The notes beneath the pieces were generated by a model, which was not told where the DNA came from, made no database searches, and saw only the letters and a program-made list of their open reading frames with translations. This document shows, one piece after another, positions 48,576-61,500 of a DNA stretch of 64,000 bases (position 1 is its first letter; every line of letters begins with the position of its first letter). The DNA is taken from the NCBI RefSeq assembly GCF_003073045.1, contig NC_037593.1, positions 11,456,735 through 11,520,734 of the forward strand. The letters run 5' to 3'. The position numbers were made by a program, and so were the translations under genes. This DNA is from Pomacea canaliculata (Eukaryota; Mollusca; Gastropoda; Architaenioglossa; Ampullariidae).

Positions 48576-51500
48576 ATGGAGGACGGTAAAACAAAGAGCA
48601 AAGGCAACACAAAGGATGTCAAACTTCACGTGGACGACAAACCAAACGGTCGCGAAGGTACAGTAAGAGTCATCTCCCCTAAAGCTCTTACAATATTCAC
48701 CTCAGTATGTTTCCTGTGAAAATATTGCCGCCAGTGATAAAGTAAGAAATACAAAGTTAAAAATAAACCAGGAAATTTATTATTTATATTGTGAATAAGT
48801 ACCTACGAGTATTCTCTACGTGTGTACAGAGTTATATGAGCCTGCAAAATGTTTGCTGCTCTTTAGTAAGTCTGTAAATTAAAAAATATATATAATGGAA
48901 CGGTAGTGGGAGATTTGGAGGTTATATCGTGATGTGATACTAACAGGCATAAGCTTTAAGAAATTGCTCAAAAGCTGGTTCACTTTGTGAGCGAATGGTA
49001 TTGCTTTCAGGACATGAGCTTTTGATATTTGTTTTACAATCATCAACACTTGAACTCATTCATTGTCTCTCTCTCTCTTGTAATACATGTCATCTTTTAA
49101 GCTCCAAAGCATTTACCGAAAACACTTGTAGAATTTACAAATATTATTTGTGACAACTTTGCTAAGTAATGCCATTAGTTAACTCATGGTAATGCGGTAC
49201 AAAAGTTAATGCTATTTTAGCAACTAATATGGTTGTTACACGTTATCTTATAACACAATTTTGTAGTTACTTGTATTTACTTTTACATATCTTTTATTTG
49301 TGTAAGTTTATAAAAGTTCTGTATGCGTGAACTGTTGATTGTGTACATCTAAAACTTCTCTATACCCTGATGGGGTGAATAAATAAAATAAATTAGATTA
49401 TAAAGATACAAAGCAAAATAGACGATAAGATGGATCAGCCGTTATTTTGATGCAGGTGGATGTTGTGTACAATGGGGGAGACACAGAGCTGAGCTTTCTG
49501 TTTGTGTCTACAGAAGGTCGGTACTACATACCAGCCCGATATATACTCACCTTCATGTCCTTCCTCGGCTTCTTCAACGTGTACTGTCTGCGGGCCAACC
49601 TCAGCGTTGCCATAGTTTCCATGGTCAATTCTACCACATAGGAGAATGCTAGTGTTACTGAGGAGTGTCCAGAACCGACGAAAGTAAACAACACCAACTC
49701 GACCTCAACTACCTCAGTAAGTGTCCAGATGGGAACAAATAAAGATTACAGAAATATACAGACATATAGAAACACAGAGAGACAAACTTTACACTAATAA
49801 TAATAGTTTGTAGTAATCTTGAGTTAAAAGAAAAGACAGGAATTTGTTATTATTGTGTCCGTTTCTATCTACGTAATTCCTTATTTTATACACAAGGTAC
49901 ATACATCAGCAGGATAAATCACCTCTCATAATAAGAATTTGTTTATTTATAGTTTGTGCAAAGTGAGTCATCGTTTCAATAACCAAACTTATCCTCAGTT
50001 ACATGAACTCTGATGAAGACAAACTGTGTAAAGCTCAGTGCGGCCTGTCTCGTGTACAGACAGGAGAGTTCGACTGGGACGAGAAGACTCAAGGGCTGAT
50101 ACTCGGAGCCTTCTACTATGGGTATGTCGTGACGCAGATTCCGGGTGGCTGGCTGGCCGGGAGAATCGGAGGTAGACGACTGTTTGGGTACGGGCTACTG
50201 TGCACCTCCGTGCTAACCTTGGTGACCCCGTTGGCTGCTCGCGCTGGTGTTGGTGTCGTGGTGGCCGTGCGTGTGCTGGAGGGCATCGGGGAGGTCAGTG
50301 ACACATTCTGTTGCCAGCTCTCTCTATGTTATAAAAAAAAAAACTCTGAGACATTACAGGTTAAAAATAAAAAATAAAAATTGTAACTACTTCGAGTTAA
50401 TATACAATGACCAAAGGTCGTATTATGACTAAGGACTCAAACAGAAGCTAATGTGTTAATAATAGCTTAAGTCCGATAACTTGATTTGTGTTTTAAAATA
50501 ATCAAGCTTTCCTAGAAGACTTGAGCTCAGCAGGTTATGATGTTATGTCACAGGCTGTAGCCTTTCCTGCCATGCACTCCATGTGGGGAGTGTGGTCGCC
50601 GGTCTATGAACGCAGCAAATTAGTTGCCTTCAGCTACGGAGGTAAAGGAGTCTATGTTTCAGAATATGTTTCTACTTTCCGTGTTTGGTCTGTTTAACCA
50701 AAGATGGTCTCAATCAAAACAAATTGTTAAATAATTCTAGATTTATTAGTGGAAAGGGTTATAAACTTCCATAGAATGCTGCTAAAATAAGTAGGGAAGC
50801 GTACAAATAATCTCACAAAAAGTAAACACTGCTAAAAATACGTTTTTACTGTCTTGCTGACATCTTTCGTGTGGTTCTTGTCTCGGTTGGACAGGTGCGC
50901 AGGTAGGCACGGTGTTCGCCTTGCCGATTTCTGGCATTTTATGTCAAGACGGATTTGCTGGTGGATGGCCTTCCGTCTTCTACGTGTTTGGTACGTTGTG
51001 AGTACGTTCTAGTTATTGCATACTGGATTATGGAAGGGTAGAATGTCTGGCTTGCTCACTCGCTCAAATTTATGTTTGAGGAACAAGAAGATATTTTCTG
51101 GCACTACAAAGTCAGCCAGTGTTCCCTGCTCACACGCAGCAAACAATAAAATGCATAACTTCATGCAGACTTTACTATGTTTTCTTTCTGTCTATCAATT
51201 ACCATCTGTCTGTCGGTCTCGTTGTATAATTCCCAACCAGTACTACTACTAAAAATAATAAAGTGGAATGCATGTACTGTGCTTTATCACAAGTGAGGAT
51301 TATATGGCACGACTTGGGAAAGGTGGAGCACTGTGCGCTCCCTTTGTAGTTTTTACCTCCCTTGATAAATTGTATGTCACTGCCGCTGACTCCCGTGTGT
51401 CTTCTTTGTTCGTTATGTCGTTAAATCAGTTTGATTACCACAGATATAGGTTTCAACAGTCTAGAAACCACGTGCTATTGCTGTGCCAGGTGCCCTGGGC

Positions 51501-52514
51501 TGTCTGTGGTTTATAGGATGGATGTTTTTGATCAGCGAGACACCAGCCACACATCCCCGCATCTCGGATAAAGAGCGGCGCTACATTGAAAGCAACCTGG
51601 GCGCCAAGGCGGTAAGATTGTGTGAACGACATATGGAAGGACTAGTATTTGTAACAGTGTTACCTGTACAGGTGAGACTGCCCTGTAAGCATAAACACAG
51701 AAATGTGCAGGATCCTTGAAATGTCATAATAGGATAATTAACTATTTTTTTTAACCTGCAATCAAGGAAACTGTAAACATTCCATGGAAGAGCATCTTCA
51801 CCTGCAAGGCTTTATGGGGCACAGCAGCAGGGCACTTCGCTTTCAACTGGGGCTCCTTCAGCATGCTGACCTGTCTGCCCACCTACATGAAAAATATCCT
51901 TCATTACGACGTTAAAGAAGTGAGTTCCACGTGCATTCACCTGTCAGAGCGAACAAAATTAGTTGTAAATGGATTGTTATAAGGAGTTATTACATGGTAG
52001 GGACTGCTGCCGAGTAATGGGACACAGATTGTGTTTTACAGGAAGGTTTCTTATCGGCTTTGCCATCCGTTATGCTGTGGGTGACTCAAATCTTTGCTGG
52101 ATACTTAGCCGACTACCTTCGCGGTAATGGCTACCTGACTACAGTAGTCACCCGCAAGATCTTCTACCCTTTAGGTAAGTCAACGCTTAAGACAAGACTT
52201 TATTTATTTCAGAGGGCAATTAAAGGCGGATAACAGCAAAACAACAAGTCGCACGACCAAAACAACCGAGAAGTTTAATCACTTTGTCCTGCATGAGGGT
52301 ACATATCATCAGAAACATAATGGAAGTTGGCTCTGCGGCATTTGTACCGTTACTGTAAAATGTTTGGTAAATTAACACTTCACTGTTCTTGGCATTTCTT
52401 TGTACACTATGGTTGGTTAATAAAGCAATAACTTTTTAAAGTACCAAAGTTCATTCCTAATAACCCATACAAAGCGAAACCGTTAGAAACTTTTTTTTTT
52501 TTTTTTTTTTTTTT

Positions 52515-52554
<40 letters not shown>

Positions 52555-55500
52555 TAAACATTTATTTTACATTAACACATTACATTTACATGACAAAATC
52601 ATCAAAATCATATTCCTTGAATTATAACGAGCATACATAACAATATCACAAGCATTATATAGTGCCAGGCATTTTTTGTCCCCAACATTTTGTGCAGAAC
52701 TCTGATTTAAAGTAATTTCAATATACTATCTAGTATCTAACAACTAGCCATTCGCTCAATTGCACTATACCATATATAACAATATAAAAGACATATAAGG
52801 TAGTGTATGTCAACATGTATGAAAGTCTAGTCACTGCTTAAGTTTTGGTCAACAAGTTTCATATAAGGTAGCCAAAGTTGTACAACTTTTTCTTCTTTCA
52901 TTTCCAGGCGAGCATTAAAAATTTCAATTTTATATCTATATTGCAGTATCTGAATGAATGGTTGCAACTGAGGTGTGGTTTTTTTGAATCTGCAAGAGTA
53001 TATGTATAATTTAGCAAGTAGTAAGATTAAATCCAGTACATCGTCTGTCTTAAAGTTATTACTGCATCCAAATAAAACCAGGTGTTCACTTAATATCATC
53101 CTTGTCATAATCCCACATTTATTTGACACATAATTTTGAAAGTTTTGCCAGAAATCTTGAACACATTTACAATTCCAAAAAATATGTTGAATGTTTTCTT
53201 TTTCACTTCTACAGTGGTTACAAAGATCATCAATTTCTAGACCCATATTAAATAAAGCTATTTTTGTCCCCAGTATTCTATGCAAGACTCTGATTTGGAG
53301 CCATTTTAATTTAATATCTTTAATCTTGGCTACTTTCCTGAAGATAATGTGCCAATCTACATTTCTATTTAGTCTTGTATCCCATTTTGAGCAACAGTTA
53401 GGCACATGTGTATTAGCTACCATGTTATCATAGTACAGTCTTGCACCTTTCTGTACAGATTGAATTACACTAAGAGTTTTATTTGTATCATAGTCAAGCG
53501 GTGATGGATCAGTTGCATTCTCTCTGTCTTGATGCATATATTCCTTTATGGCTTCTATGCAACCATTTAGAGAGACAAAATTAATGTTTACATCATATAT
53601 CCTTTTAACATCTTGACATGATAAAAAATTACCTCTTTCATCCAGCAAGTGTTTAATTAAATATATCCCTTTATCTACCCAACTTCTATACAGAAATGGC
53701 TTATTCCCAATCTTAATTTTATTGTTACAAAAAATAGGCTCTGATATAATCTCTTCAATATGTTTACACACAACACTTTCTCCAAATATCTCGTACGCAT
53801 TTAAAACATCCTTCCAGAAACTATTTACAGTTACAAAAGAGCCAACTACTGGGCCAAGTTTGTCTAGGTAATTTAACATTTTATGTGAGGACATAATAAT
53901 CATTTTCCAACTATGACTGGTTTTCTTTATGTTCCGCAACCATGTTAGTTTTAAGGCATTCATATGAGTTCTAACATCCGGTATGTCAATCCCCCCATTA
54001 TATACTTTTTTAGTAGACACTTTTCTGCTAATTTTATCCTTTTTTCCACCCCACACAAACTGAAATATAGATTTTTGAATGTTGTTAACAATATGATCTG
54101 GGGGATTTGGCAGCAATAACCATAAGTGTGTTAATTTTGACAAGATTAAGGACTTGAGTATTGCTATTCTTCCTAATGGAGTTAACTGTCTTTTCAGCCA
54201 AATCTTGTACAATGTTCTAATTTCGGCTAGCTTACTATCATAATTTAACTTTATACATGCTTTTAGATTATTAGTAAACCAAATACCAAGAATTTTGAAC
54301 TCTCCTGGGTTCCACTACATCTGTAAATGGGGTAAATACTTAGCTGCTGAATTTGCTTTGCTTCCCAGCCATATTGCACTTGATTTTTCAGTGTTCAGAA
54401 CTAAACCAGATATTTTTTCGAACAATTTTAATGTATCCATTGATTCTTCAAAAGACTGTCTATCACCCTCTAAAGTCAATTCTGTGTCGTCTGCATATTG
54501 TACAATTTTTGTTTCGCTGTTTTGTATTTTTATACCTTTTATGCATTTATTTTTTCTAATCATAATAGCTAGAATTTCTACACATAAGATGAATATATAA
54601 GGCGAAATTGGGTCCCCCTGACGGCATCCTCTTCTAACATAGAACCATTCAGACAATGTGCCATTAACTGACACACTAGACTTGATATTTGTGTAGAAAG
54701 TGCTTATCCACTTACAAAACTGTGAGCTAAAACCAAAAAAATTCAAGACTTTCAGCATGAAGCTCCAGCTGATACTATCGAACGCTTTTTCAAAATCAAG
54801 ACATACCAACAAACCAGGTTCTTTATTTTTATCCAAATGTTCAATCAAATCGTATATCAGCCTAACATTATCTCCCAAGTATCTCCCGCGGACAAAACCA
54901 GATTGGTCTTCATGAATTAGGGATGATAAAACTTTTTTCATTCTGTTTGCAATGCATGTTGAGCCAATCTTATATACCACATTTAGTAAAGTAATTGGTC
55001 TCCAGTTTTTAATTTGGTCTCTAGGTTTATCTACTTTGGGAATGCATATGATTACACCTTCTTTTTGTGTAGAGGATAATTCACCCTTACTAAAACCTTC
55101 ATTCAGAGATCTAACAATGAAAGGTCCAAGTTGTTTCCAAAAGACCTTAAAAAATTCCACAGTGAATCCATCACTCCCTGGGCTTTTCCCATTACCCATA
55201 TTTTTAACTGCCTGGCTGCTTCTTCTAAAGTGATATTTCCATCCAACAGATTGAGTTCAAGTTGTGTAAGTTTTGGTATATCCTCTTGGATATTAGTAAA
55301 GCTAAAGTCCTGAACAGCTCTCTCTGAGTACAGGTTGGAAAAGAAATCTCGCACTTCTGCTCTTATTTCTTCAGTTTTTCTAATACTTTCCCCATTTTGC
55401 TTCTGTAATTTCCGAATTTGCTTGCTTACATAATTACGTTTTTCCAGTGAACAGAAATAATTACTTACTTTCTCTCCTTCTGCTATCCACTTAGCCCTGG

Positions 55501-57290
55501 AGCGAATCAGTACACCCTCCATTCTTTTTTCTCTTAAACTAATGAGTTCACTTTTATTCTTTTCAAGTTCAAGGACTTCTTCTTCTTTTAACTTATCTTT
55601 AATTTCTAACCGTGTAATTTCTTTTTCTAATATTTTTTCTTTATCATTATTTCTTTTCTTTTTCTTGCTAGAGTAGGTTATTGTTTTCATTCTAATTTTC
55701 ATTAGCATAGTATCTAGGAATGTTTGATCAGGAAACCGTTAGAAACTTTGTATTTTCCTCACACGTCGTTTCCTCCGTCAATCATTCTTCGAAAACAAAA
55801 ATGATGGATGCTTTTTTTTTTAATTGCTATTTTCATCTTGATTCTTAAGAGTCATACAACTATGCTTTAAATTTAGTTTTTTATGTTATACTTTACAGTG
55901 TTAATGCTTTAAAGAGGCATACAAACAGTTTAACACGGTTTTGTGGTATTTGAACACTGTTTCTTTGTTTTAATTGATGTTCTGTCAAACTCTGACATTT
56001 TTATTTTTAGAAGTTTTTTCAGGATGATAATTTCTCTTCAAAGTCATTCTGGTGATTTTGAAATTTTCCGTAGTTTGTCTTACTCTTTCTATCAATAGAT
56101 AGACTAGACTGCTATTAAATAATTTATGTTTGAGATTACCATGATGTATACATGACACTGACAGTAAATGACATGACAGGCGCAGTGATTGCCATGGGTC
56201 TGTTGATTGGCACGTGCTTCGTAGGGTGTAACCACACGCTGGCCGTCATCCTGCTCACGCTGGCTGTGGGATTTTCGGGATTTAGTACTGCAGGCCACAA
56301 CCCCAACCATCTGGACATAGCCCCACGATTTGCAGGTAGGTACAGGGAGTGATGCACTTTGCCGATCTTGCATTTTTGTCTTCTTCTTTTTTTTTTTTTT
56401 TTTTCAAAGTGCTTTCCTGCGTGTGCATTCAAATGTCTACAGCAGTTAGAGTGAAAAAATTTAATCTTTCGTCTCACTTGTCTTTTTATGAATACAGGTC
56501 TTCTGTATGGAATCACCAATACAATCGCTAGCGTACCTGGATTTCTCGGTCCTGAAATTGTCGGGGTTCTGACAAACAATAATGTAAGAACAAGCATTAA
56601 AGAGCAACTGAAAGACGGAAAGGACGGACAGCTAAATCTTTATGTGTTGATGGACTGACAGAAGATGGCTGAATGGACAAGCTAATGGATGACTGTGACA
56701 TTTTTGTTCATTTTGGTATTTTGTTTTCCTTGAAAGAATCTTTCGAATTTAGGTTCATCGAATGCTGCATTGAAGATAGCAAAAAGAAATAATTTTTTTC
56801 AAAATAACTTATGTCAAATCTTTTTGACCAGCTCCCTAACTAAAGCTTCTCTTTTTATTGAAAATTACAAAATTGTCTGTTTACCGAAGCGAATTTATGG
56901 TCTTTGAAATAAATGTTAAGCTTAGAGTATCGGTAGCTAATGTTTAAATTTTGTTTCGAAAAAGTCATGTTTAATATTTTGAATTTATAAAACTCATGAT
57001 TATTTTTACGATATGTATTTATAGATTGCTTTTTGTTGCAGCAAACCTCGGGGCAGTGGCACATCTTCTTCTTCCTGACGGCTGCTGTCTATGGTGCCGG
57101 CGCCCTGCTCTTCTGTCTGCTCGCTGAAGGGGAGGAGCAGGAGTGGGCACGTGCCCCACCCAGCGCCACCTCTGCTGCCACGCAAGAGAAGGAAGTGGCG
57201 TTAGATGAGACCACAGCGACGTCACAGGAGAAGACAGTGTCGTCAGAGGAGAAGACAGTGACGTCACATGAGAAGAACACTCGTCTGTAG
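48576..57290 (+). pseudogene. SLC17-family transporter, copy 4: TAG at codon 70, LINE in intron 8
   Basis: Exons: 48576-48657, 49514-49716, 50060-50293, 50554-50641, 50895-50990, 51490-51611, 51767-51919, 52042-52174, 56180-56335, 56498-56583, 57042-57290 (1,602 nt). All splice sites and phases are kept and the rest of the frame is open. At 49,639-49,641 a TAG replaces the AAG found in copies 3 and 5, stopping translation in the loop after helix 1. A 3.2-kb LINE lies in intron 8 in antisense orientation. An in-frame upstream ATG at 48,567 would add three residues. The C-terminal tail is the longest of the five through extra EKTV-type repeats. Most likely this is a very recent pseudogene or a null allele; a sequencing or assembly error at one base is the alternative. 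If TAG were read through, the product would be a full 533-residue SLC17 protein. Confidence 0.85.
52494..55731 (-). mobile_element. Tx1-type (L1-group) LINE, 5'-truncated, in intron 8 of SLC17 copy 4
   Basis: A poly-T tract at the left end is the poly-A tail of a minus-strand insertion. The ORF2 part encodes a region with SRAKWIAEGEKVSNYF, then reverse transcriptase with NGKSPGSDGFTVEFFK, CLDFEKAFDSISW, RRGCRQGDPISPYIF and QYADDTELT, and the long C-terminal region ending in the zinc-finger-like CNHCRSEKENIQHIFWNC. This matches Tx1/L1-like elements common in aquatic animals. The endonuclease and ORF1 are missing. The reading frame breaks once near 55,195 (frameshift) and once by a TAG at 54,315-54,317. 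An 18-bp target duplication flanks it (52,476-52,493 and 55,732-55,749), so it is young. Confidence 0.92.
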
Positions 57291-58542
57291 CTGAAATGTC
57301 TCGATCCTTCTCCGCCATTGAGAGGACAGAAATGGACAAGGCTGTACCTGAATACTACCAGAGAGAGAAAGATGGCAAAGACAAAATCATGCACGGAAAT
57401 CAGATAGTAGTGAATGGAGAAATCGTGAAGTTAAAATAGAGAACATAACAAGGGAAAAAGTGTCAAGGCAGATGTCAAACTTTGATTGCAGTTTATTATC
57501 CTTCTGGACCCCTGACCTTAAGAGAGTAAACAACCTGGTACTTTCGAAGTATTAAACGTTTTGATCAAAAATACATGTGCAGCCATTTGGAAGTGTTGAC
57601 CTTGTTATTATACTTATCTAACTGCATACAAGCAATATGTCTTAAATCGTCTTTTCTACTGCGTTCAGTCGGTCAATGAAAGAGTCAATCTGGTCACACT
57701 TTGCTTAACGATGAGTTCTGTTGTTTGTGTTATCCACAATGCGTAACGGTAGTTCAAAACAATAACGAAAAGCTTACAAGAAATATCATTACATCAGCCA
57801 CAAGTTTATTTCGTAGCTATCACAAAGACATTGTTGGTACAGCAGCTTTCATGTTGTAACTGAAGATGAAATAATAGCCTGGTTTTCTGCTTGACAAGAC
57901 CAGCGAACGAGAAAGCAAAATCAAGCCCCTGTCACGTGACAAAGAGGACGTCCTTCACTGCTGCTTCCTTCCTCGCTCATTTCTGCCTCACATTCTCTAC
58001 TCCATCTCTAAGAGAAACTGCATCTGGTACTTTGCTATTAGTTCCGTTTTTCTCTACTCACTAATACAAGAAACGTGAGTGAGTCTTTGGCACATGAAAT
58101 CACAGGCTATGCTGAGCTAGAAACAAATATAAACAACTACCATTGTGTACTACAGACTAAGACACTTGTTCTAATGTGCTCCACATTACCTCGTAAAGTC
58201 TCGTCTAGACCCACTTACCCGTCCTTGAGAAACTATGGCAACGGCACATAAAATTGTAAACACATACTGATAGTTATTACTGTAGTGTTCTATCCAATAC
58301 TGTATACATATATAAATATATATGGACGCAGCATGCATTAAGCTACATCTATGTATATTAAATGTATGTTTGTTTTCGACTTTCATGCCACCACCAGTAA
58401 CTCAACAGTGATATTGAGATGTTCTTCTACAAAGAATCCGTTGACATGCTGCAAACTGAGCGATGGCTTGTTTTTGTTGTATTTTGTACTGTTTCTGACA
58501 GAACTGTCCTCTGAATGGCGGAGAAGATTCGAGACAACTGAG
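57291..58542. other. Spacer between convergent SLC17 copies 4 and 5
   Basis: The left part (57,291 to about 57,980) is the 3' flank of copy 4. From about 57,985 to 58,542 the sequence is the reverse complement of the flank downstream of copy 3 (44,872-45,400). The inversion junction therefore lies near 57,985. No gene is seen. Both 3' ends converge into this 1.25-kb stretch. Confidence 0.7.
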
Positions 58543-61500
58543 CTACAGACGAGTGCTCTTCTCATGTGACGTCACTGTCTTCTCCTCTGACGTAACATGC
58601 TTCTCATCTAATTCCACTTCCTTCTCTTGCGTGGCAGCAGAGGTGGCGCTGGGTGGGGCACGTGCCCACTCCTGCTCCTCCCCTTCAGCGAGCAGACAGA
58701 AGAGAAGGGCGCCGGCACCATAGACAGCCGCCGTCAGGAAGAAGAAGATGTGCCACTGCCCCGAGGTTTGCTGCAAACAAAATGCAATATATATCTATAT
58801 ATATATCGTAAAGGTAATCAAGACTTTTATAAATTCAAAAGAAATGTGTTATCGTGATGACAAACTGGACTTACAACAGGTTATAACGTGACGACTTACT
58901 CATAACAAACAAGCGATCCATCCCTCTCCTAGCTACACGTGGAGTAAAGTGTTTTGACGGGTACACAACACATAATAATTTCATCTTAATATCAAACAAC
59001 AAAGACGTTAGTCATAACACTAAGCATGATATTTGTAAACAAAATTAAAACTTTAGTACCCACGATTTCAGCTAGACTATTTATTTTGAAGCCGATAATT
59101 TCGAAAACCATTTTGTAAATGTTCACACAAGAGTAGATTCAAACGCTTTAGTTAGGCAGCTGGTCATTAGATGTGACCTAAGGTATTTTGAAAAAAAATA
59201 TTTCTTTCTTTAATCTTCAATGCAGCAGTCTATGCACCGAGCTTCCAAGCATTCTTTCAAGCAAAACAAAATATCCCAATCAACAAAAATATCACAGTCA
59301 TCCATCAGCTTGTCCATTCAGCAATCTTCTGTCCGTCCATCACCACATAAAGTTATAGCTGTCCGTCCTTTCTACCTGTATGTGTTCGTCCGTCTTTCAG
59401 TTTCTCTTTAACTCTTGTTCTTACATTATTGTTTGTCAGAACCCCGACAATTTCGGGACCGAGAAATCCAGGTACGCTAGCGACTGTATTGGTGATCCCA
59501 AAGAGAATACCTGTATACACAAAAAGACAGGAGAGATGAAATATTAAATGTTGTCACTCTAATAATGGTCGCCACTTGAATGCACACACATACACGCAAG
59601 AAGACTCCGTAATTTGAAGAAAGGATAAGAAGACAAAGAAAACGCAAGTTAAATCGACAAAGTGCATCACTCCCTGTACCTACCTGCAAACCGTGGGGCT
59701 ATGTCAAGATGGTTGGGGTTGTAGCCTGCAGTACTAAATCCTGAAAACCCCACAGCCAGCGTGAGCAGGATGACAGCCAGCGTGTGATTACACCCTACGA
59801 AGCACGTGCCAATCAACAGGCCCGTGGGAAGCACTGCACCTGTCATGTCATTTTACTGTCAGTTTTTGTCATGTGTACATCATAGTAAACTCAGACAAGT
59901 TATATAATATAGGAGCAGTCCAGTCTCTCTATTGAGAGAAAGAGTAAGACTGAAACAAAGGAAAATTTTTAACTCTGATGATATAGAAGGATACCTTTGA
60001 AAAGGCATTGGCATCCAGGCAAAATTTGTAAAAATAAAAATGTAAGTTTGACAGAATATCAATTAAAACAAAGAAACAATCTTCAAATACCACAAAACCG
60101 TGTTTAACTTTTCTGAATGTCTATTTAAAGCATTAACTCTGTAAAGTGTAACTTAAAAAAAAATTAATTTAAAGCATATTTGTATGACTCTTAAGAATCA
60201 AAAATGAAAAAAAAGAACGAAAAAAAAAATTTTTGTAATTTTTTTTTTTTTAGGTTTTCGAACAATGATTGGCGGAGGAAACGAGGTGTGAGAAAAATAC
60301 TTACTGATAGGTCTGGAATAAAAAAAAGTCTTGTCTTAATCGTTGACTTACCTAAAGAGAAGAAGATCTTACGGGTGGTTGCTGTAGTCAGGTAGCCATT
60401 ACCGCGAAGGTAGTCGGCTAAGTATCCAGCAATGATCTGAGTCACCCACAGCATCAGGTATGGCACGGCCGACAAGAAACCTTCCTGTAAAACACAATCT
60501 GTCCCATTACTCGGCAGCAGTCCCTACCATGTTCTTATGTTGTAATAATTCCTTTTAACAATCTATTTGCAGAAAATGTCGTTCGCTCTGACAGGTACAT
60601 GCACGTGAAACTCACTTCTTTAACGTCGTAATGAAGGATCTTCTTCAAGTAGGTGGGCAGACAGGTCAGCATGCTGTAGGCGCCCCAGTTGAAAGCAAAG
60701 TGCCCTGCTGCTGTTCCCCATAAAGCCTTGCAGGTGAAGATGCTCTTCCATGGAATGTTTACTGTTTCCTATGTTGCAGATTGAAAAATAGTTAATTAGC
60801 CTAGTGTGACAGGTCAAGGATCCTGCACGTTTCTGTGTTTATGCTTACAGGACAATCTCACCTGTACAGGTAACAATGTTATATGAACATTTCAGTTACT
60901 GTACAGGACAGAGAAGTCGGATAAAATGCTCAAACACACATAAACAACAAAACAAAAATACAATTCTAGTCCTTCCATATGTCGTTCACACAGACCATCT
61001 TACCGCCTTGGCGCCCAGGTTGCTTTCAATGTAGCGCCGTTCTTTATCCGAGATGCGGGGATGTGTGGCTGGTGTCTCGCTGATCAAAAACATCCATCCT
61101 ATAAACCACAGACAGCCCAGGGCACCTGGCACAGCAATAACACGTGGTTTCTAGACTGTTGAAACCTATATCTGTTGCCATCAAACTGATTTAACGACAT
61201 AACGGACAAAGAAGACACACGGGAGGACTTATCCTTCATGGAATGAAATTATCGTTTTCTTTTTTCCACTAAAATGTTATATTCAAATGTTTTCGAACAG
61301 TAATCTGTGACAAGTGATTATTGCGTTCAACTTTGGTACAATGTGACGACTATGAGGACTTCCAGGCTTGTAGCTGGAAAACCTTCCCTGCCTTACACGC
61401 CAACTGTCCGCCGGCAATCACATACAATTTATTAGGGGAGGTAATGACGACAAAAGGAGCACACCATGCACCACCTTTCCCATGCTATGCCAAAGACACT

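Noticed and set aside
53191-55313. Several plus-strand open frames between 53,191 and 55,313
   Set aside because: They are antisense shadows of the Tx1-type LINE ORF2.
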